Origin: an uncultured Prolixibacteraceae bacterium
GTDB taxonomy: Bacteria; Bacteroidota; Bacteroidia; Bacteroidales; Prolixibacteraceae
NCBI GenBank assembly: GCA_913063265.1
Contig: CAJXZG010000012.1
Location: 1 to 64,000 of the forward strand
Direction of reading: 5' to 3'
Length of the DNA: 64,000 nt
Below, in pieces: positions 10,369 to 21,765 of this stretch (the first letter of the stretch is position 1; every line of letters begins with the position of its first letter). Below the pieces are notes generated by a model that was not told the DNA's origin, made no database searches, and saw only the letters and a program-made list of their open reading frames with translations. Both the position numbers and the translations under genes were made by a program.

Positions 10369-12468
10369 TTATTTTTCCAGAATGTATTGATCTACCATTT
10401 CGTTAATCGAATGAGTGCTGCCAATTATTGTAATGGTGTCATTTTCCTGAAGTAATGTTTTTCCGTTAGGAGCAAAAAATGAATTGTTTCTTTCAACCAA
10501 AACAACCAAGACATCGGGTGGAAGTTGAACCTGCATCAGTTTTTTATCCATAAATACTTCCGTAGGGTTATCTTTTTCAAGTTTAATTGAAATATATTGT
10601 TTATCGTGAAGCAGATATTCAATTACCTCTCGATTGGTTGTACAGGCAAGCATATCTTTTACAAAATGGTCTCTTTCTGCAATATCCATAATTCCTGATA
10701 ACATCCTCAACTGTCTTCTTGGATTTTCTTCATCATTTATCAGGAAGAAAAACACCTTAATTACATCTTCCGATTTGAATCCATTTTTATGGATCGGTTT
10801 ACTAATCCCGGATTCGGAAATTACAATATGCATAACCGGGTGTTCTATTTCGGGAACTTTGGCTGTTAAGACTGAGATTTCAGGTATAAGAAAAGCGGAG
10901 TTGATAGAATTGGTTTCGAGGAATTCATTTTTTAGTTTTTTGCTGTCAAATTGTATTTCTTTCGAGATATCCTTCGCAACCTGGTTTACCAAATCAATAA
11001 ACAGTAATCCCGATTTAAAACTTACCTTTGACCGCACAATGGTCTGGTTAAAAGGGTCATCCTGCCTTAGTCCTTTTTCTCTCAATATTGTTAAAAATTC
11101 ATTTTCCAAATCATCATGCTGGTATTTTCCCAAAAGCGCAAACCAGTGAAATATTGCGCCTTCGCGTTTTACTTTCGACCTGACAAAAAACCTGTACCAT
11201 AAATAAGCCAAAAAAATGGTAATTGCAGTGAAAGCAACCGGCCAAAATCCCATATAAAACATTAATACCAAAGATGATAATATCCCAAAAATCTGCATAT
11301 AGGGATACAAGGGAGAATGATAGCCCGGATCATAGGAGGCAATCTTACTGTTTCTAAAAACGATAACAGAAAAATTGATCACCATAAAAATAAACAGCTG
11401 AAAAGTACTGGCAAGTTTTACGATTCCCTCTTCGGTTAAAACCACAATAAAAAGGATGATTAAAGCAGAGGTTAAAAGAATGGCAGGCACCGGAGTTCCA
11501 AAACGGCTAATAGCAGTAAACTTATCAGAAAACAATTTATCTCGTCCCATAGCCAGCGGATACCTTGATGTTGCCAACATTCCTGCATTACCGGTTGAAG
11601 CAAAAGCCATTACAGCGGCCACAACTATAATATACAGACCGGTTTTCCCGGGTAGCCAGCTAAACAAATTTTCAACAGCTGTTGCAGCAGGCGACAAATC
11701 CTTTGCGAGCGAATTGTTGTCGATTACAGCAACCATTATAAAAATTCCCAATACATAAATTAATGCTGTTACTATCAAAGAAAGTATCATTCCCAACGGA
11801 ATATTTCTCTCCGGATTTTTTATTTCTTCTGCAACACTGGCAATTTGAGTTAAACCCAAATAAGAAACAAAAACAAATCCGGTGGTAAAAAACAGTCCTT
11901 CAAAACCAAAGGTAAAAAACGGATTAAATTCGTTCTTGTCAAAACTCACCGAAGAATTACTACTTCCAAAAATATTCCAAATCCCGTCGGTAATAAATGC
12001 ACCCAGAATCACCAATAAAATTATCACAAATATTTTCTGAACTCCGGAAGATTTTCGTGCACCAAATATATTTAACAGGGTAAAAACCACTCCAAAAGCA
12101 ACTGCAGTTTCTTTGATTGGAATATCCCAGAAAATGGCGGCATATGCTCCGATTCCTACCAATGCAAAAGCTGTTTTTAATAAAAGAGCGATATAGGTTC
12201 CAATTCCGCCAACCGTCCCCATTAAAGGCCCCATGCTGCGATCCAGAAAAAAATATGCACCACCGGAACGAGGCAGCGCAGTAGATATTTCGGCTATACT
12301 AAACATGGCTGGCATAATTAGTATGGCTGCCAATAAATAAGCCAGAATGACCGATGGCCCAGAGTGTGAAGAAGCCAGGCCGGGCAAAAGAAAAAAGCCG
12401 GAACTAAACATCGCACCGGTACTTATGGCAAATACATCAAATAATCCTAACTCTTTTTTTAATTTCAA
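10369..12468 (-). CDS. APC-superfamily amino-acid permease fused to PTS EIIA-like and RCK_C (TrkA-C) domains
   Basis: A 699-residue inner-membrane protein. Residues 1-425 form about 12 membrane segments of an APC (amino acid-polyamine-organocation) permease, with helix-1 motif 'STGAMFSSGFFLLPG' and 'EEIKNPERNIPLGM'. A linker (about 426-484) leads to a domain at about 485-625 resembling the fructose-type EIIA phosphocarrier fold; His543 or His547 in 'EHPVMHIVIS' is near the usual active His. Residues about 628-698 form an RCK_C ligand-binding domain ('NGKTLLQENDTITIIGS'). Regulation of transport by phosphorylation state or a nucleotide is inference from this architecture. The transported substrate is unknown. 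Confidence 0.85.
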   Translation of the reverse strand: MKLKKELGLFDVFAISTGAMFSSGFFLLPGLASSHSGPSVILAYLLAAILIMPAMFSIAEISTALPRSGGAYFFLDRSMGPLMGTVGGIGTYIALLLKTAFALVGIGAYAAIFWDIPIKETAVAFGVVFTLLNIFGARKSSGVQKIFVIILLVILGAFITDGIWNIFGSSNSSVSFDKNEFNPFFTFGFEGLFFTTGFVFVSYLGLTQIASVAEEIKNPERNIPLGMILSLIVTALIYVLGIFIMVAVIDNNSLAKDLSPAATAVENLFSWLPGKTGLYIIVVAAVMAFASTGNAGMLATSRYPLAMGRDKLFSDKFTAISRFGTPVPAILLTSALIILFIVVLTEEGIVKLASTFQLFIFMVINFSVIVFRNSKIASYDPGYHSPLYPYMQIFGILSSLVLMFYMGFWPVAFTAITIFLAYLWYRFFVRSKVKREGAIFHWFALLGKYQHDDLENEFLTILREKGLRQDDPFNQTIVRSKVSFKSGLLFIDLVNQVAKDISKEIQFDSKKLKNEFLETNSINSAFLIPEISVLTAKVPEIEHPVMHIVISESGISKPIHKNGFKSEDVIKVFFFLINDEENPRRQLRMLSGIMDIAERDHFVKDMLACTTNREVIEYLLHDKQYISIKLEKDNPTEVFMDKKLMQVQLPPDVLVVLVERNNSFFAPNGKTLLQENDTITIIGSTHSINEMVDQYILEK

Positions 12469-12638
12469 ATCTTGCAGTTTTTAATTGTTGTCAGTTTTTA
12501 TTGCTTGCTTATTTAAATCCCCCTCATGCCGGAGTTTATAAACATCGATTTGTAATCTAAAACAATTGTTTAACATATAGGTTTATATATGTCTCAAACA
12601 TTTTATGTTTACTTTTAATTGATAAACGGAATCCAATC

Positions 12639-13041
12639 ATGAAATTTGTAACGGTAAAAGAATCTCACTATCAAACTGATTTAATAGTTCTAAAATCACG
12701 TCTTAATCCGAAGGGATAGAATGCAGACTGAATAACGAACTTACCACACAGGTTTTAAATTACATTCCCTCTTTTTTGGTTGAATTACAGGTTCCTGAAA
12801 ATGATGTTCCGCAAGTTAAAGAGATAATGATTGAAAGTGGAGTTTTAATAAAAGAAAACACAAAATTACTTTGCCCGAAGTGTGGCTATGATAAAATAAA
12901 AATGAAATTAAGTTTGCAAAAAGGGTAGGGCTATTCTTTTCCGTCTTGTATATTTTATTAGGCTCCAATGTTCCGTTGGACAAACTTTTTAAAAGAGCAA
13001 GTTTTGCTTGTAAAAATTGTGGAAATGTGTTTGTGTGGTAA
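12639..13041 (+). pseudogene. Frameshifted DUF2007-type 'signal transducing' protein with C-terminal zinc ribbon
   Basis: Translating piecewise gives one recognisable protein broken by three frame changes. Frame 1 from ATG 12639 reads 'MKFVTVKESHYQTDLIVLKS' and stops at TAG 12717. The shifted frame from 12710 reads 'EGIECRLNNELTTQ', continues as 'VELQVPENDVPQVKEIM' and 'LLCPKCGYDKIK', and stops near 12926. Further shifts near 12926 and 12961 recover '...LFKRASFACKNCGNVFVW', with the stop at 13039-13041. The paired CPKCG and CKNCG motifs form a zinc ribbon, and the start resembles DUF2007 (putative signal-transducing protein). Three independent single-base changes point to a real pseudogene rather than one sequencing error. 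It lies between the APC permease and dinB. Confidence 0.7.
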
Positions 13042-13124
13042 TATCTAAAGTTCGATTAAACAATCGAGAACAATTCTGTATTTTCTTTTTATATTTCTTG
13101 CTGGTTACAGGAAATTGAAAAAAA

Positions 13125-14204
13125 GTGAGCAATCATCCCCGTAAAATAATTCATATCGATATGGATGCGTTTTATGCATCTGTAGAACAACTGGATAATC
13201 CTGAATTGCGGGGAAAACCTGTGGTAGTAGGTGGTAGCCGGGAGAGGGGAGTAGTAGCCGCAGCAAGTTACGAGGCTCGTAAATTTGGCGTGCGTTCAGC
13301 AATGGCTTCAAAAATTGCAAAACGAAAGTGCCCGGATTTAATTTTTGTAAAACCCCGTTTCGACAGGTATAAAGAGATTTCGGTGAAAATCAGAAATATT
13401 TTTTTAGAATATACCGATTTGGTAGAACCACTTTCTTTAGACGAGGCATATTTAGATGTTACCTATGCAAAAAAAGGATTGCCATCGGCTACTCTTATAG
13501 CTAAAGAAATCAGACAAAGGATTTTTGATGAATTAAATCTTACTGCATCAGCAGGGGTTTCATACAATAAGTTTTTGGCAAAAGTAGCTTCTGATGTAAA
13601 CAAACCCAATGGAATTTTTGTGGTTACTCCGGACAAAGCACAGGATTTTATCGACAACCTGGAGGTAAAAAAGTTTTTTGGGATAGGAAAAGTTACTGCC
13701 GAAAAATTGAATAAGAACGGCGTATATTTTGGAAGGGATCTGAAAAAAATGGATCGTTTTGAATTGGTTCGCTTATTTGGCAAAGCCGGAGATTATTACT
13801 ATAAAATCTGCAGAGGCGAAGATGATAGGGAAGTTCAGCCCTCGAGAGAAAGAAAATCGGTAGGCGCAGAAGATACTTTTTCAAAGGATATCTTTTTGAT
13901 GGAAGAGTTGGAGAAAGAGTTGGTAAAAATAGCTGAAGTCTTATGGCCAAGGGTTGAACGCTCAAAAGTTAAAGCCAAGACACTTACCCTAAAATTTAAA
14001 TATACCGATTTTGAACAACATACCAGGAGTCATACGATAACCGGGTATTTTTCTTCGAAAACCCAGATGATTTTGGAAGCAAAAAAGCTTTTAAAAAAAG
14101 GCGGTGGATTTTCAAAAGGTATTCGTTTGCTTGGATTAACACTATCGAATTTTATACAGGAAGATGAAGGAGGCAAGCCTGTTCAGTTGGTTATTGAGTT
14201 TTAA
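13125..14204 (+). CDS. dinB: DNA polymerase IV (Y-family translesion polymerase)
   Basis: A 359-residue error-prone polymerase acting in lesion bypass. The catalytic palm is intact: 'IIHIDMDAFYASVEQ' carries the first acidic metal ligands and 'SLDEAYLDVT' the second pair. The steric-gate region 'YEARKFGVRSAM', the fingers segment and the C-terminal little-finger domain follow, at normal family length. The ATG is about 12 residues before the first catalytic strand, as usual. No LexA-type operator was recognised upstream. A long inverted repeat follows the stop. Confidence 0.95.
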   Translation: MSNHPRKIIHIDMDAFYASVEQLDNPELRGKPVVVGGSRERGVVAAASYEARKFGVRSAMASKIAKRKCPDLIFVKPRFDRYKEISVKIRNIFLEYTDLVEPLSLDEAYLDVTYAKKGLPSATLIAKEIRQRIFDELNLTASAGVSYNKFLAKVASDVNKPNGIFVVTPDKAQDFIDNLEVKKFFGIGKVTAEKLNKNGVYFGRDLKKMDRFELVRLFGKAGDYYYKICRGEDDREVQPSRERKSVGAEDTFSKDIFLMEELEKELVKIAEVLWPRVERSKVKAKTLTLKFKYTDFEQHTRSHTITGYFSSKTQMILEAKKLLKKGGGFSKGIRLLGLTLSNFIQEDEGGKPVQLVIEF

Positions 14205-14210
14205 TTGGGA

Positions 14211-14257
14211 TCTGCGGTTTTCAACCTCAGTAAAAGAATGCGGTTGAAAACCGCAGA
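14211..14257. repeat. Perfect 16-bp inverted repeat after dinB
   Basis: TCTGCGGTTTTCAACC at 14211-14226 is repeated as its exact reverse complement at 14242-14257, with a 15-nt loop. On the plus strand it is followed by C and A residues rather than a U-tract, so it is not a classical terminator for dinB. It resembles a REP-like palindromic unit. Confidence 0.6.
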
Positions 14258-14261
14258 CCCC

Positions 14262-14291
14262 AAAAAAAAGGTTGCCTTTCGACAACCTTTT
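14262..14291 (-). terminator. Rho-independent terminator for rpoD
   Basis: On the minus strand a 9-bp stem (AAAAGGTTG / CAACCTTTT, arms at plus-strand 14283-14291 and 14266-14274) is followed by further T residues. It lies immediately after the rpoD stop, so it fits as that gene's terminator. Confidence 0.8.
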
Positions 14292-14295
14292 CAAT

Positions 14296-15156
14296 TTATC
14301 CTAAATAAGTTTTTAGCAATTTACTTCGCGATGTATGACGCAAACGTCGAATCGCTTTTTCTTTAATCTGACGAACTCTTTCGCGTGTTAAGCCAAAACG
14401 TTCACCAATTTCTTCCAATGTCATTTCCTGACAACCAATTCCAAAGAAAAGTCTGATAATGTCACTTTCTCTTTCTGTTAAAGTTGCCAAAGAGCGATGA
14501 ATCTCTCTTGCCAGTGATTCCATAATTAACGAACGGTCTGCATTGGGTGAATCGTTATTTACCAAAACATCCAGCAAACTGTTGTCCTCTCCATCAACAA
14601 AAGGTGCATCAACCGAAACGTGCCTTCCCGAAACACGCAATGTATCCGAAACTTTATCAGCCGGCAAATCTAAAGACTCAGCCAACTCTTCCGGAGATGG
14701 TTTGCGTTCGTGCTCCTGCTCAAATTTTGAAAATGCTTTGTTGATTTTATTTAAGGAGCCAACCTGGTTCAATGGCAAACGAACAATTCTTGACTGTTCC
14801 GCTAAGGCCTGAAGAATGGATTGACGAATCCACCAAACGGCGTATGAAATAAATTTAAATCCGCGGGTTTCGTCGAATTTCTCAGCTGCTTTAATTAATC
14901 CCAGATTTCCTTCATTTATTAAATCGGGCAAGCTTAAACCTTGATTTTGATACTGCTTGGCAACCGAGACAACAAAACGTAAATTCGCTCTTGTTAATTT
15001 TTCTAAAGCAGCCTGATCTCCCTTCTTAATCCGCTGTGCCAGTTCTACTTCTTCCTCAACAGTAATTAACTCTTCTTTTCCTATTTCCTGTAGATATTTA
15101 TCTAAGGAAGCACTTTCACGGTTAGTTATGGATTTTGTGATCTTTAGCTGTCTCAT
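14296..15156 (-). CDS. rpoD: Primary RNA polymerase sigma factor (RpoD/SigA, short Bacteroidota form)
   Basis: A 286-residue housekeeping sigma-70 factor. Region 1.2 ('[14 protein letters not shown]'), region 2 ('[20 protein letters not shown]', '[18 protein letters not shown]', '[15 protein letters not shown]'), region 3 and region 4 with the -35-binding helix-turn-helix ('[20 protein letters not shown]') are all present. Region 1.1 and the non-conserved spacer of proteobacterial RpoD are absent, as is normal in this phylum. This sigma is expected to use the TTG-N19/20-TAnnTTTG promoters listed here, including one ahead of its own gene. It is monocistronic, with a clear terminator. Confidence 0.96.
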   Translation of the reverse strand: MRQLKITKSITNRESASLDKYLQEIGKEELITVEEEVELAQRIKKGDQAALEKLTRANLRFVVSVAKQYQNQGLSLPDLINEGNLGLIKAAEKFDETRGFKFISYAVWWIRQSILQALAEQSRIVRLPLNQVGSLNKINKAFSKFEQEHERKPSPEELAESLDLPADKVSDTLRVSGRHVSVDAPFVDGEDNSLLDVLVNNDSPNADRSLIMESLAREIHRSLATLTERESDIIRLFFGIGCQEMTLEEIGERFGLTRERVRQIKEKAIRRLRHTSRSKLLKTYLG

Positions 15157-15177
15157 ATACTTTTCTTAAAAAACGTG

Positions 15178-15208
15178 CAAATATAGAACAATAATGTTTA
15201 ATAGTCAA
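15178..15208 (-). promoter_or_regulatory. Bacteroidota-type promoter for rpoD
   Basis: Minus strand: TTG (15208-15206), 20 bp, then TATATTTG (15185-15178), 21 bp ahead of the rpoD ATG at 15156. It matches the primary-sigma consensus. Confidence 0.6.
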
Positions 15209-15269
15209 GTGGAAAACTTTGATTCGTTCTTAACTTAATAATAAGTTAATTGCATATGGTTGAATTGGT

Positions 15270-16706
15270 TTAATCATCTATTTCAAATAAAAAATATTCC
15301 TCCTCACCATCTGGATAGATACCCTCAAATAATATCCTCCCACTCTTTTCAATCTCTCTCCTTAAATCTTTAACCTCATTTATAGGACTTTTGTTTACGT
15401 AAGTGATAATAAATCCTTTTTTCATTCCTGAAGTTTTCAAAATTCCATTGTCAAGATTAACGATTTGGATACCGTTCCTGATGCCTAATTTTTCCTTAAG
15501 CTCTTCTGTTACAAGCTCAAACTCGGCACCCAACACCTGCATTTTGTCTCTGACAATATTGGTGTCACCGTGTTTGTTACGCAATGTTACATCAAATTGT
15601 TTCTTTTCGTTGTCTCTAATTACAACAACACTTACTTCATCGCCCGGACGGTACTGGCTGATTTTTTCCTGTAATTCAGCTGTTGTTTTAATTTGATCCT
15701 TATCAACCTGAATAATCACATCGCCCTCCTTAATTCCTGCGTCTTTGGCAGCTCCATTGTCGGGTACACCACCAATGTAGACTCCCTCTACTTTAACCAG
15801 ATCCAACTCTTTTGCAATTTCAGCATTCACGTCTCCAATTTGAACACCGAGTAAAGCGCGTTGTACTTCACCAAACTCCTTTAAATCGGCAATTACTTTT
15901 TGTACTATACTAACAGGTACAGCAAACGAATAACCGGTAAAAGAACCTGTTCTTGAAGCTATGGCAGTATTTATTCCCACTAAATTACCCTGTTGGTTTA
16001 CCAATGCACCACCGCTATTCCCAGGATTTACTGCAGCATCAGTTTGTATAAACGATTCAATAGAATATGCATCTTCATTTATTCTTAAATTTCTTCCCAT
16101 AGCACTTACAATTCCGGCAGTTACTGTAGATGTGAGGTTAAAGGGATTTCCTACGGCTAATACCCATTCACCTAATTTTAAATTATTCGAATCGCCATAG
16201 GTTAGAAATGGTAAATTTTTCGCTTCAACTTTTAAAAGTGCAATATCAGTAGAAGGATCAGCGCCAATTAATTTTGCTTCAAATTCACGCTTATCATTAA
16301 GTATAACTTTAATTTTCTGGGCATTTTCTATCACGTGATTATTGGTTACAATATAACCATCTTCAGTTAGAATTACTCCTGACCCATAACCCTGTGCTAT
16401 TTGAGGTTGCTGATTTCTTAAACCAAAGAATTCGTCAAAAAACGGATTCCCGCTTGACCATCCACCACCTCTTACAGATTGTGTTGCAATATGTACAACA
16501 GTATGAATTGATTTTTCAGCAGCAAAAGTTAAATCAGGTAACTTTGCATCACTGTCAGCAGCATATGTGGCGTATTTAATGGGTTGCGATTCGGTAACGG
16601 TAACAACCTGCTGTTTTTCAAAAAAATTGCTGTAAGTCCAAACTGCTACAAAAGCGCCGGCTATAACCAACAGGAAAGTGACGCCAATTTTTCCAATATT
16701 TTTCAT
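15270..16706 (-). CDS. degP: Periplasmic Do/DegP-family serine protease-chaperone
   Basis: A 478-residue HtrA-type protease for envelope protein quality control. It starts with an N-terminal membrane anchor or signal segment (about 7-26). The trypsin-like domain has the full triad: His124 in 'TNNHVIENA', Asp154 in 'STDIALL' and Ser231 in 'NPGNSGGAL'. Two PDZ domains follow (about 270-360 and 385-470), the second being more diverged. Length and domain order match Bacteroidota Do-family peptidases. It is transcribed separately from rpoD; no clear promoter or sigma-E-like site was found in its 195-bp upstream gap. Confidence 0.93.
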   Translation of the reverse strand: MKNIGKIGVTFLLVIAGAFVAVWTYSNFFEKQQVVTVTESQPIKYATYAADSDAKLPDLTFAAEKSIHTVVHIATQSVRGGGWSSGNPFFDEFFGLRNQQPQIAQGYGSGVILTEDGYIVTNNHVIENAQKIKVILNDKREFEAKLIGADPSTDIALLKVEAKNLPFLTYGDSNNLKLGEWVLAVGNPFNLTSTVTAGIVSAMGRNLRINEDAYSIESFIQTDAAVNPGNSGGALVNQQGNLVGINTAIASRTGSFTGYSFAVPVSIVQKVIADLKEFGEVQRALLGVQIGDVNAEIAKELDLVKVEGVYIGGVPDNGAAKDAGIKEGDVIIQVDKDQIKTTAELQEKISQYRPGDEVSVVVIRDNEKKQFDVTLRNKHGDTNIVRDKMQVLGAEFELVTEELKEKLGIRNGIQIVNLDNGILKTSGMKKGFIITYVNKSPINEVKDLRREIEKSGRILFEGIYPDGEEEYFLFEIDD

Positions 16707-16901
16707 GTCTTAAAATTTAATGTTATTAATGTTTATTTTCATGGTTAAGCTATAACGCAATTATGTTGCCACTGTTTTGTTTTATTCTTCAACTTTGGGG
16801 GCATTTTAAATATTTTAACAACTGGACTTTAATTTTGTTAAAAAGTTAAAAGTCATTATAAACAAATGGTGAAAATTTGTCAGTGACAAAATTGAGCCAT
16901 C

Positions 16902-17483
16902 TTATTTCTCCGGTACTTCAAACCATTTTGGATCAAGATCAGCAGGTTTATAATTGGTGATATGGTTTATAGCTTCTTCAGCATCTTTTGCAACAAAATA
17001 AAGATTGCGATATGTTTCTTTTGCAAACATTTCCTTATAGGTGATATCAAATTGTTTAAAAAGGAAGTCAAAAAAATTATTTGTATTAATAAAAACAATG
17101 GGCTTGTTATGGTAAGATAATTGTTTAAGTGTAATAACCTCAAGTATCTCTTCAAGGGTTCCAAATCCTCCCGGTAATGCAATAAAAGCGTCTGACATTT
17201 CCCGCATTTTCGCTTTTCTTTTCATCATACTGGGAGTTATTAAAACTTCATGTGAATTTTCTGATGCAAGTGAACGGTCAATCATTTTCTCAGGGATTAT
17301 TCCAATTGTTTTAGCACCTGTATTTTTTGCAGCTATGGTAACCGCTTCCATTAAACCAACATTGGCTCCACCGTTTATTAGTGTATGATTTTTTTTTGCA
17401 ATAAGTTCTCCCAGTTTTCGGGCTTCCCGAAAATAAATTTCACTAATAGCATTGCTTGATGATGAGAAAACACAGATATTCAT
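16902..17483 (-). CDS. LOG-family (TIGR00730) nucleotide 5'-monophosphate phosphoribohydrolase-like protein
   Basis: A 193-residue Rossmann-fold protein with the LOG-family catalytic signature 'PGGFGTLEE' and the preceding 'MRKRKxKM'-like basic segment ('MMKRKAKMREM'). Family members cleave cytokinin riboside monophosphates or other nucleoside monophosphates to base and ribose-5-phosphate; in non-plant-associated bacteria the physiological substrate is usually unknown. The N-terminus 'MNICVFSSSSNAI' is the typical nucleotide-binding strand. It is probably monocistronic between gyrB and degP. Confidence 0.85.
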   Translation of the reverse strand: MNICVFSSSSNAISEIYFREARKLGELIAKKNHTLINGGANVGLMEAVTIAAKNTGAKTIGIIPEKMIDRSLASENSHEVLITPSMMKRKAKMREMSDAFIALPGGFGTLEEILEVITLKQLSYHNKPIVFINTNNFFDFLFKQFDITYKEMFAKETYRNLYFVAKDAEEAINHITNYKPADLDPKWFEVPEK

Positions 17484-17554
17484 GTTATAAGATGATTAGA
17501 TTTTTAATATAGAGAGTTAGATTTTAGTGCTCAGACTTTTATTTTTTAGTAATG

Positions 17555-17580
17555 AGAAAAAAACCGGGAAATTCCCGGTT
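17555..17580 (-). terminator. Rho-independent terminator for gyrB
   Basis: A 9-bp stem AACCGGGAA / TTCCCGGTT (17562-17570 and 17572-17580) is followed on the minus strand by a T-run (plus-strand A-run at 17557-17564). It lies about 90 bp after the gyrB stop. Confidence 0.75.
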
Positions 17581-17668
17581 CTTAAATTATGTAATATCGT
17601 TAAAATTAAAAGAAGTGAGTGTTTCAATTATTCTAATTACTCACAGTCTTGTAGTCTCAAATCTATGT

Positions 17669-19962
<2,294 letters not shown>

Positions 19963-21753
19963 CTAAAATGCATAACTGATTCCTGCCAGCGCATTAAAAC
20001 TTTGCACAGGGTATCCAAACCAGCGTTCATATTTCTGAAATCCGAAATTGTTTAGCTGGGCAAATACTGAGAACCTTTCTGTTATTTTATAATTTCCGCG
20101 TATGTTCAAATCAAACACTGTATCAAGATTGTATGATTTCAGAGTGCCAGGATTTGCCATTGATGAAGTAGCAGGAAGTTGTTTGAAAAGAGTCTCCATT
20201 ATGAGTGCTTTTCTTGTGCCTATAAAGATAAAATCAGCGGTAATATTCAGACGCTCTGATATTTTGTATCCCAGTGATAGGTTTGCATCCCAATCGGGCA
20301 TATTCCAGGCTGCTGTTTGAGTTTCAAGATCGTATATATAATAGTTTCCTGTAAGCAATAAATCGAACTTGTCTGACGAACGATGTATAACTTCAACATT
20401 AAATTTAAGAAGATTCAAGTCGTCATAGAGTATTTTAAAATCATTATCCACAATTTGCGGATTAGGATTGATATTGGGATCAGGAAGTGTATATTCATGC
20501 AAATAATACAACGGTTGCTCATCTATCATCGAATATTCTGCGCTAATTTTAAAGTTGGTTTTCTTCGAGAACTTTCCGTCAAAACCTCCAAAGAATCTGA
20601 ATTTTTCAAAAGTATTGATCACATCGTGCTCCGGATTTACAAAAGGATTTTCGTATGCAATTTTTGAATAATGATTACTGATAAAATTACCGTCAATTCC
20701 GGCATAAACCTTAAATATGTTTTTTACCGGCATAAAATTCAACAGCACATTGGGAGCAATTTTGAACTGGTCATCAACATTTTCGTCAAAAACATACCAG
20801 GTTTTAATTCCAAGTGTAGCATTAAACAAATCGCCACCCATATAAATCGCCGGATTTACCTTTAACCATGTTTGCTGACGGTTATCTAAAGTTTGACTGG
20901 CACGGTTGATTATATTTTCTGCCAGATTAAATGAAGCTCCAACATCAAGTAATCCGGTACCAAAAGAAAATGGTATTTGTGTATGTGTCATAAAATTGGC
21001 CAGATGTTCTGTCTGGTCTGTTTTTGTGCCAAAATAATGGTAGTCCAGATCGAAGCCAAAAAATTGTTCGTCAATTTCCACTGAAGGATTATCAAATTTT
21101 ACAGAAATCCCCCCTTTAGTAAAAGCTTGTTTTGTGCCAAAATAGTTGATTTGCTGATTGTCTTCCAGTAAAGGTTCCGGGAGTGAAACTTCAGGATATC
21201 CATAATAATTAAAACCGTCATGTTTAACATCCAGCGCAACAGATAAAACCGAATTTCTAAAGAACTGGTTAAAATAGATTTCTGCCAGGTTTTTTGAGAA
21301 TGGTGCATCTACCTTATCTCCACCTTTTAGTTTAACATCGCCGTGAGATGACAGGTGCATTGCATGGATTCCAAAAATCGTTTTTCGTGAAATTAAATGA
21401 TTAAAAAAAACTTCGCCATATGGTTTGTTATAATTCCCAAAACCTGCTCTTACCAAACCATAGCCTGTTTCTTCTTTTGGCGCTGAAGCAATACTTGCGG
21501 GTTTTAATGGGTTGACCGAAAAAGCATTGACAACCGGCTCGCTTTTAATATTATAATTGAAGTTAGGTTTTTGATGTTCAGTCTCTTCAATTTTGGGCAT
21601 CTCGTTTATTTTGTACGAATCGAGTATTTTCGGTTTAAAAGATTTTACAACTTCAACTTCACGCGATATAACAGAATCGCGTTGTGCTGAAACTGTAAAT
21701 GCTGTGAATAAAAATAAACTGATTAATAAAACTGATTTTATAATATTGAGCAT
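19963..21753 (-). CDS. Plug-less TonB-receptor-like outer-membrane beta-barrel protein
   Basis: A 596-residue exported protein with a signal peptide (1-23, cut after VSAQ). After a short Pro/Lys-rich periplasmic segment ('VVKSFKPKILDSYKINEMPKIEE') the rest is alternating amphipathic strands typical of a large beta-barrel, ending in an aromatic C-terminal strand (AGISYAF). No carboxypeptidase-regulatory or plug domain is present, so it is not a complete TonB-dependent transporter. It follows the TPR gene by 12 bp and is probably translated from the same message. Its role is unknown; a partnership with the TPR protein at the outer membrane is inferred from linkage. Confidence 0.75.
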   Translation of the reverse strand: MLNIIKSVLLISLFLFTAFTVSAQRDSVISREVEVVKSFKPKILDSYKINEMPKIEETEHQKPNFNYNIKSEPVVNAFSVNPLKPASIASAPKEETGYGLVRAGFGNYNKPYGEVFFNHLISRKTIFGIHAMHLSSHGDVKLKGGDKVDAPFSKNLAEIYFNQFFRNSVLSVALDVKHDGFNYYGYPEVSLPEPLLEDNQQINYFGTKQAFTKGGISVKFDNPSVEIDEQFFGFDLDYHYFGTKTDQTEHLANFMTHTQIPFSFGTGLLDVGASFNLAENIINRASQTLDNRQQTWLKVNPAIYMGGDLFNATLGIKTWYVFDENVDDQFKIAPNVLLNFMPVKNIFKVYAGIDGNFISNHYSKIAYENPFVNPEHDVINTFEKFRFFGGFDGKFSKKTNFKISAEYSMIDEQPLYYLHEYTLPDPNINPNPQIVDNDFKILYDDLNLLKFNVEVIHRSSDKFDLLLTGNYYIYDLETQTAAWNMPDWDANLSLGYKISERLNITADFIFIGTRKALIMETLFKQLPATSSMANPGTLKSYNLDTVFDLNIRGNYKITERFSVFAQLNNFGFQKYERWFGYPVQSFNALAGISYAF

Positions 21754-21765
21754 GGCTTCCGGTTT

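Noticed and set aside
10634-11149. 171-codon plus-strand open frame opposite the APC permease
   Set aside because: Its Ser/Leu/Ile-rich translation is the mirror of the EIIA-like and linker coding sequence; no start signal or domain supports it.
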